Source of the DNA: an uncultured Spirochaetia bacterium
Lineage (GTDB): Bacteria > Spirochaetota > Spirochaetia > JABEVK01
NCBI GenBank assembly: GCA_937960645.1
Contig: CALGPJ010000007.1
Location: forward strand, 62,001 to 126,000
Length of the DNA: 64,000 nt
Direction: 5' to 3'
Position numbers and translations under genes: made by a program. Shown here piece by piece: positions 62,227 to 64,000 of this stretch (the first letter of the stretch is position 1; each line of letters begins with the position of its first letter). The notes under the pieces were generated by a model. That model was not told the DNA's origin and did not search any database. It saw only the letters and a program-made list of their open reading frames with translations.

Positions 62227-63852
62227 TTAGTTAAACCGGATTTCGAGAAGCGAAAAATCGTCTTCGAAGATTTCGATTCCGGTCAGTCCCTGAATTTGGT
62301 GAAGGATGTCGTCAACACTGGATTTTCCCCAGCGGGTATGCAGGCGCAATATCTCCTGGAACTCCTTGAAACTGAACATGCGGTTGTTGACGCGCTTGAC
62401 TTCGTAGACACCATCGCTGAAAAGGTAGAGCCGACTTTTCTTGGGAATTTTGATCTCTTTCAATTCATACTGGTAGTTCGAGTCTACACCGATGATCATG
62501 TCGGTAGTGGAAAGCTGTTCGGCAACCGGAACGTCGTTATCCAGATAGACGAGGACGGCGGGGGGAGCCCCTGCACTGGAATAGAGCAGGGTACCCGTCG
62601 AGGGCGAGTACACGCCGTACCAAATGGTGAAATACATGTTGTTCTGTTGTTCCATAAGAAAGGAGCTGTTGAGAGACTCCAGAATGAGGTTGGGTTTGGA
62701 CAGTTCGACCTTGTTGTGAAGTTGGCTGCGCAGCACGTTCATCACACTCACCGAAAGAAGAGCCGCTCCAATTCCATGACCGGACACGTCCAGAAGATAG
62801 AATAGAAAATGATCGTCATCGATCCAGTGGTAATCGAAAAAATCACCCCCAAGCTTTTTGGAAGGGTGAAAAACGTAATCTGTGGCGATCACCCGATCCA
62901 TTTTCGGAGGGAGAAAACCTCGCACGTAAGAAGCTGCCTCGGCCAGCTCCCTCTCGAAAAGACTTTGGTAGGCCTTAAGTTCCGCCATCACGCTGAGTTC
63001 ATGGTCATGGATGCGTTTTTTTTCGAGACAGGAATTGATTTTGGCCCGGAATACGATCGAGTTGTGATTCTTCAAAATGTAATCCTCTGCTCCGAGTTTC
63101 AAACATTGGGTGACAGAATCGACCTCGTCCAAAGCACTGACGATGATGACGGGGATGTTTTTTGTTTTTTCACTGGATTTGATTTTTTCAAGGACTTGGT
63201 ACCCATTCAAACCGGGCATGAGAATGTCGAGGATCACCAGATCGAAGGATTTTTGCTCCAGCAGGGACAGGGCTGAAAAACCGTCTGTCGCCATTTCGAC
63301 TTGGTGTCCCAAAAACTCGATGCTCTTTGCAAGAAACAGTCGACTTTCCTCGTTGTCTTCGACCAGGAGAATACGGCCCGTTAAGGTAGAGCCTTTATGC
63401 ATAGGAGAGTTTTCCTGGGTTGCCGTTTCATGGATGGTGGCCTGATATTCGGAGGAGTCGATTTGAAGGTGCTTTTCCAAAATATCCTGGATGGCACGGC
63501 AGGATTCCAGCAGTCGTTCGACGTCGTCGACGATCTGTGGTCTCATTTTTTCACACGAGATTTTGAGGCGCTGTCCGTGGCCGATCACGATATAGAGCGG
63601 GCCGTAGATCATGGTCTTGAATTGATCGATATCGAGATCCTCCAGGGCCTGTCCCATATCGTAAAAGAAGGATTTAAAGACGTTGTTCAGGTTTTGAGCC
63701 TCTTGATCGAGCATCTGCGCATCCGAATACAGCGTGTTGCTGGCGGAGTCCTGGAATTCCTCCTTCAAGATTTCCGCATAACCATTGATATGGGTGAGGT
63801 AGGTTCTGAGTTCGTGTCTCAAGTATTTTACTTTCTCACGCGGTAACTGCAT
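62227..63852 (-). CDS. Histidine-box, receiver and PP2C (SpoIIE/RsbU-type) phosphatase protein
   Basis: The 541-aa cytoplasmic protein has an N-terminal HisKA-like helix pair (YLRHELRTYLTHINGY, His13) with no ATPase domain, and a receiver domain at about 160-280 with Asp166 and phospho-acceptor Asp209 in VILDILMPGLNG. A PP2C-like phosphatase (about 305-541) follows, with metal-site GGDFFDY and DVSGHGIGAALLSV. Such proteins usually dephosphorylate anti-sigma-factor antagonists. The ATG at 63852 shares one base with the upstream stop (TAATG). The histidine box without kinase domain is unusual and may serve dimerisation or phosphotransfer. Confidence 0.85.
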   Translation of the reverse strand: MQLPREKVKYLRHELRTYLTHINGYAEILKEEFQDSASNTLYSDAQMLDQEAQNLNNVFKSFFYDMGQALEDLDIDQFKTMIYGPLYIVIGHGQRLKISCEKMRPQIVDDVERLLESCRAIQDILEKHLQIDSSEYQATIHETATQENSPMHKGSTLTGRILLVEDNEESRLFLAKSIEFLGHQVEMATDGFSALSLLEQKSFDLVILDILMPGLNGYQVLEKIKSSEKTKNIPVIIVSALDEVDSVTQCLKLGAEDYILKNHNSIVFRAKINSCLEKKRIHDHELSVMAELKAYQSLFERELAEAASYVRGFLPPKMDRVIATDYVFHPSKKLGGDFFDYHWIDDDHFLFYLLDVSGHGIGAALLSVSVMNVLRSQLHNKVELSKPNLILESLNSSFLMEQQNNMYFTIWYGVYSPSTGTLLYSSAGAPPAVLVYLDNDVPVAEQLSTTDMIIGVDSNYQYELKEIKIPKKSRLYLFSDGVYEVKRVNNRMFSFKEFQEILRLHTRWGKSSVDDILHQIQGLTGIEIFEDDFSLLEIRFN

Positions 63853-64000
63853 TAAAACTCACCCTGGAGAATGGAGATGATCGACTTGAACTGTTTTTCT
63901 TTGAATTCCTGAAATTCCTCCTTTTCGCTGAGTGCCAATTGAAAGAAGGCACCGAAAAGAAAGACTTCGATTTTTTGAGTGAGGACCTCGGGGTTGGTAG
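63852..64000 (-). CDS. C-terminal end of an unidentified protein (possibly TetR-like)
   Basis: An open frame enters from the right edge and ends with TAA at 63852, coupled to the downstream phosphatase gene by TAATG. The visible 48 or so residues read ...TNPEVLTQKIEVFLFGAFFQ and end KSIISILQGEF. A helical, amphipathic C-terminus like this is common in TetR-type regulators, but nothing decisive is visible. It is probably co-transcribed with the PP2C gene. Confidence 0.5.
   Translation of the reverse strand, partial: TNPEVLTQKIEVFLFGAFFQLALSEKEEFQEFKEKQFKSIISILQGEF

Noticed and set aside
1-64000. CRISPR array, tRNA or rRNA genes, insertion sequences
   Set aside because: No regular repeat-spacer array, no cloverleaf-sized sequence in the short intergenic gaps, and no transposase-like protein or terminal inverted repeats were seen.

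Overview
The window is chromosomal DNA from a bacterium of the phylum Spirochaetota. The strongest evidence is the flagellin at 46167-47027: its N-terminus [15 protein letters not shown], the stretch [20 protein letters not shown] and the [12 protein letters not shown] block are those of the spirochaete periplasmic core flagellin FlaB. Supporting evidence comes from a 525-aa protein that looks like a spirochaete-restricted family, a YaaR-family protein, a bactofilin/M23 peptidase pair and many GGDEF, PP2C and TPR signalling proteins. Base composition looks moderately GC-rich and uniform. I see no insertion sequence, phage, integron or CRISPR array, and no tRNA or rRNA gene. No gene-free stretch exceeds about 225 bases.

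Layout. 1-3667 (minus): genes for Na+-translocating NADH:quinone reductase subunits B-C-D-E-F, with no nqrA upstream; nqrF runs off the left edge. 3791-9655 (plus): lipoate-protein ligase, a PNPOx-like protein and a complete pyruvate dehydrogenase complex (E1 alpha, E1 beta, E2, E3), so the ligase that lipoylates E2 is linked to its target. 9661-17961 (plus): a tightly overlapping run of an NFACT/RqcH-like protein, two unrecognised proteins, MurD, a REC-DUF3369-HisKA_2 kinase, a PlsC-like acyltransferase and the peptidoglycan glycosyltransferase MtgA, closed by a probable terminator. 18009-22294: a TPR protein with a degenerate GGDEF domain, then tRNA methylthiotransferase MtaB. 22291-24355 (minus): a secreted VWA protein and an MBL-fold hydrolase. 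24554-27026: mnmG-rsmG.

27000-34407 holds the most unusual block. A membrane-anchored TPR protein with a degenerate Mrr-like C-terminus is transcribed away from a protein with a stand-alone Hsp70 substrate-binding domain, an acidic linker with a repeated SL(D/N)DLD motif and one membrane helix. These are followed by a lytic transglycosylase and FtsK/SpoIIIE. Next come a DEAD-box helicase overlapping ftsK tail to tail, a DTW-domain tRNA transferase, and a minus-strand operon tatD - unknown 525-aa gene - purF - purM - purN - purD (43307-36701).

43531-47027 (plus): an M23 peptidase, a bactofilin, YaaR and a quinone reductase, then flaB with a candidate sigma-28 promoter and a terminator. 47070-49613 (minus): pgi and a secreted peptidoglycan-binding-like protein. 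49696-55669 (plus): a long PurL with an N-terminal PurS-like region, PurQ, an active-type GAF-GGDEF diguanylate cyclase and malic enzyme. 55696-62193 (plus): a 64-aa GspE_N-like protein, a bifunctional-nuclease/UVR protein, MalQ and a very large GH13 protein. 62227-64000 (minus): a histidine-box/REC/PP2C signalling protein and the end of a further gene.

Together the window covers central metabolism (pyruvate dehydrogenase, malic enzyme, Pgi, glucan breakdown), most of de novo purine synthesis (F, D, N, M, L, Q), sodium bioenergetics, peptidoglycan and cell-shape functions, flagella, tRNA modification and c-di-GMP or phosphorelay signalling. Start/stop overlaps (ATGA, GTGA, TTGA) are very frequent and were used to choose starts. 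All function calls come from reading motifs by eye; no database search was run.
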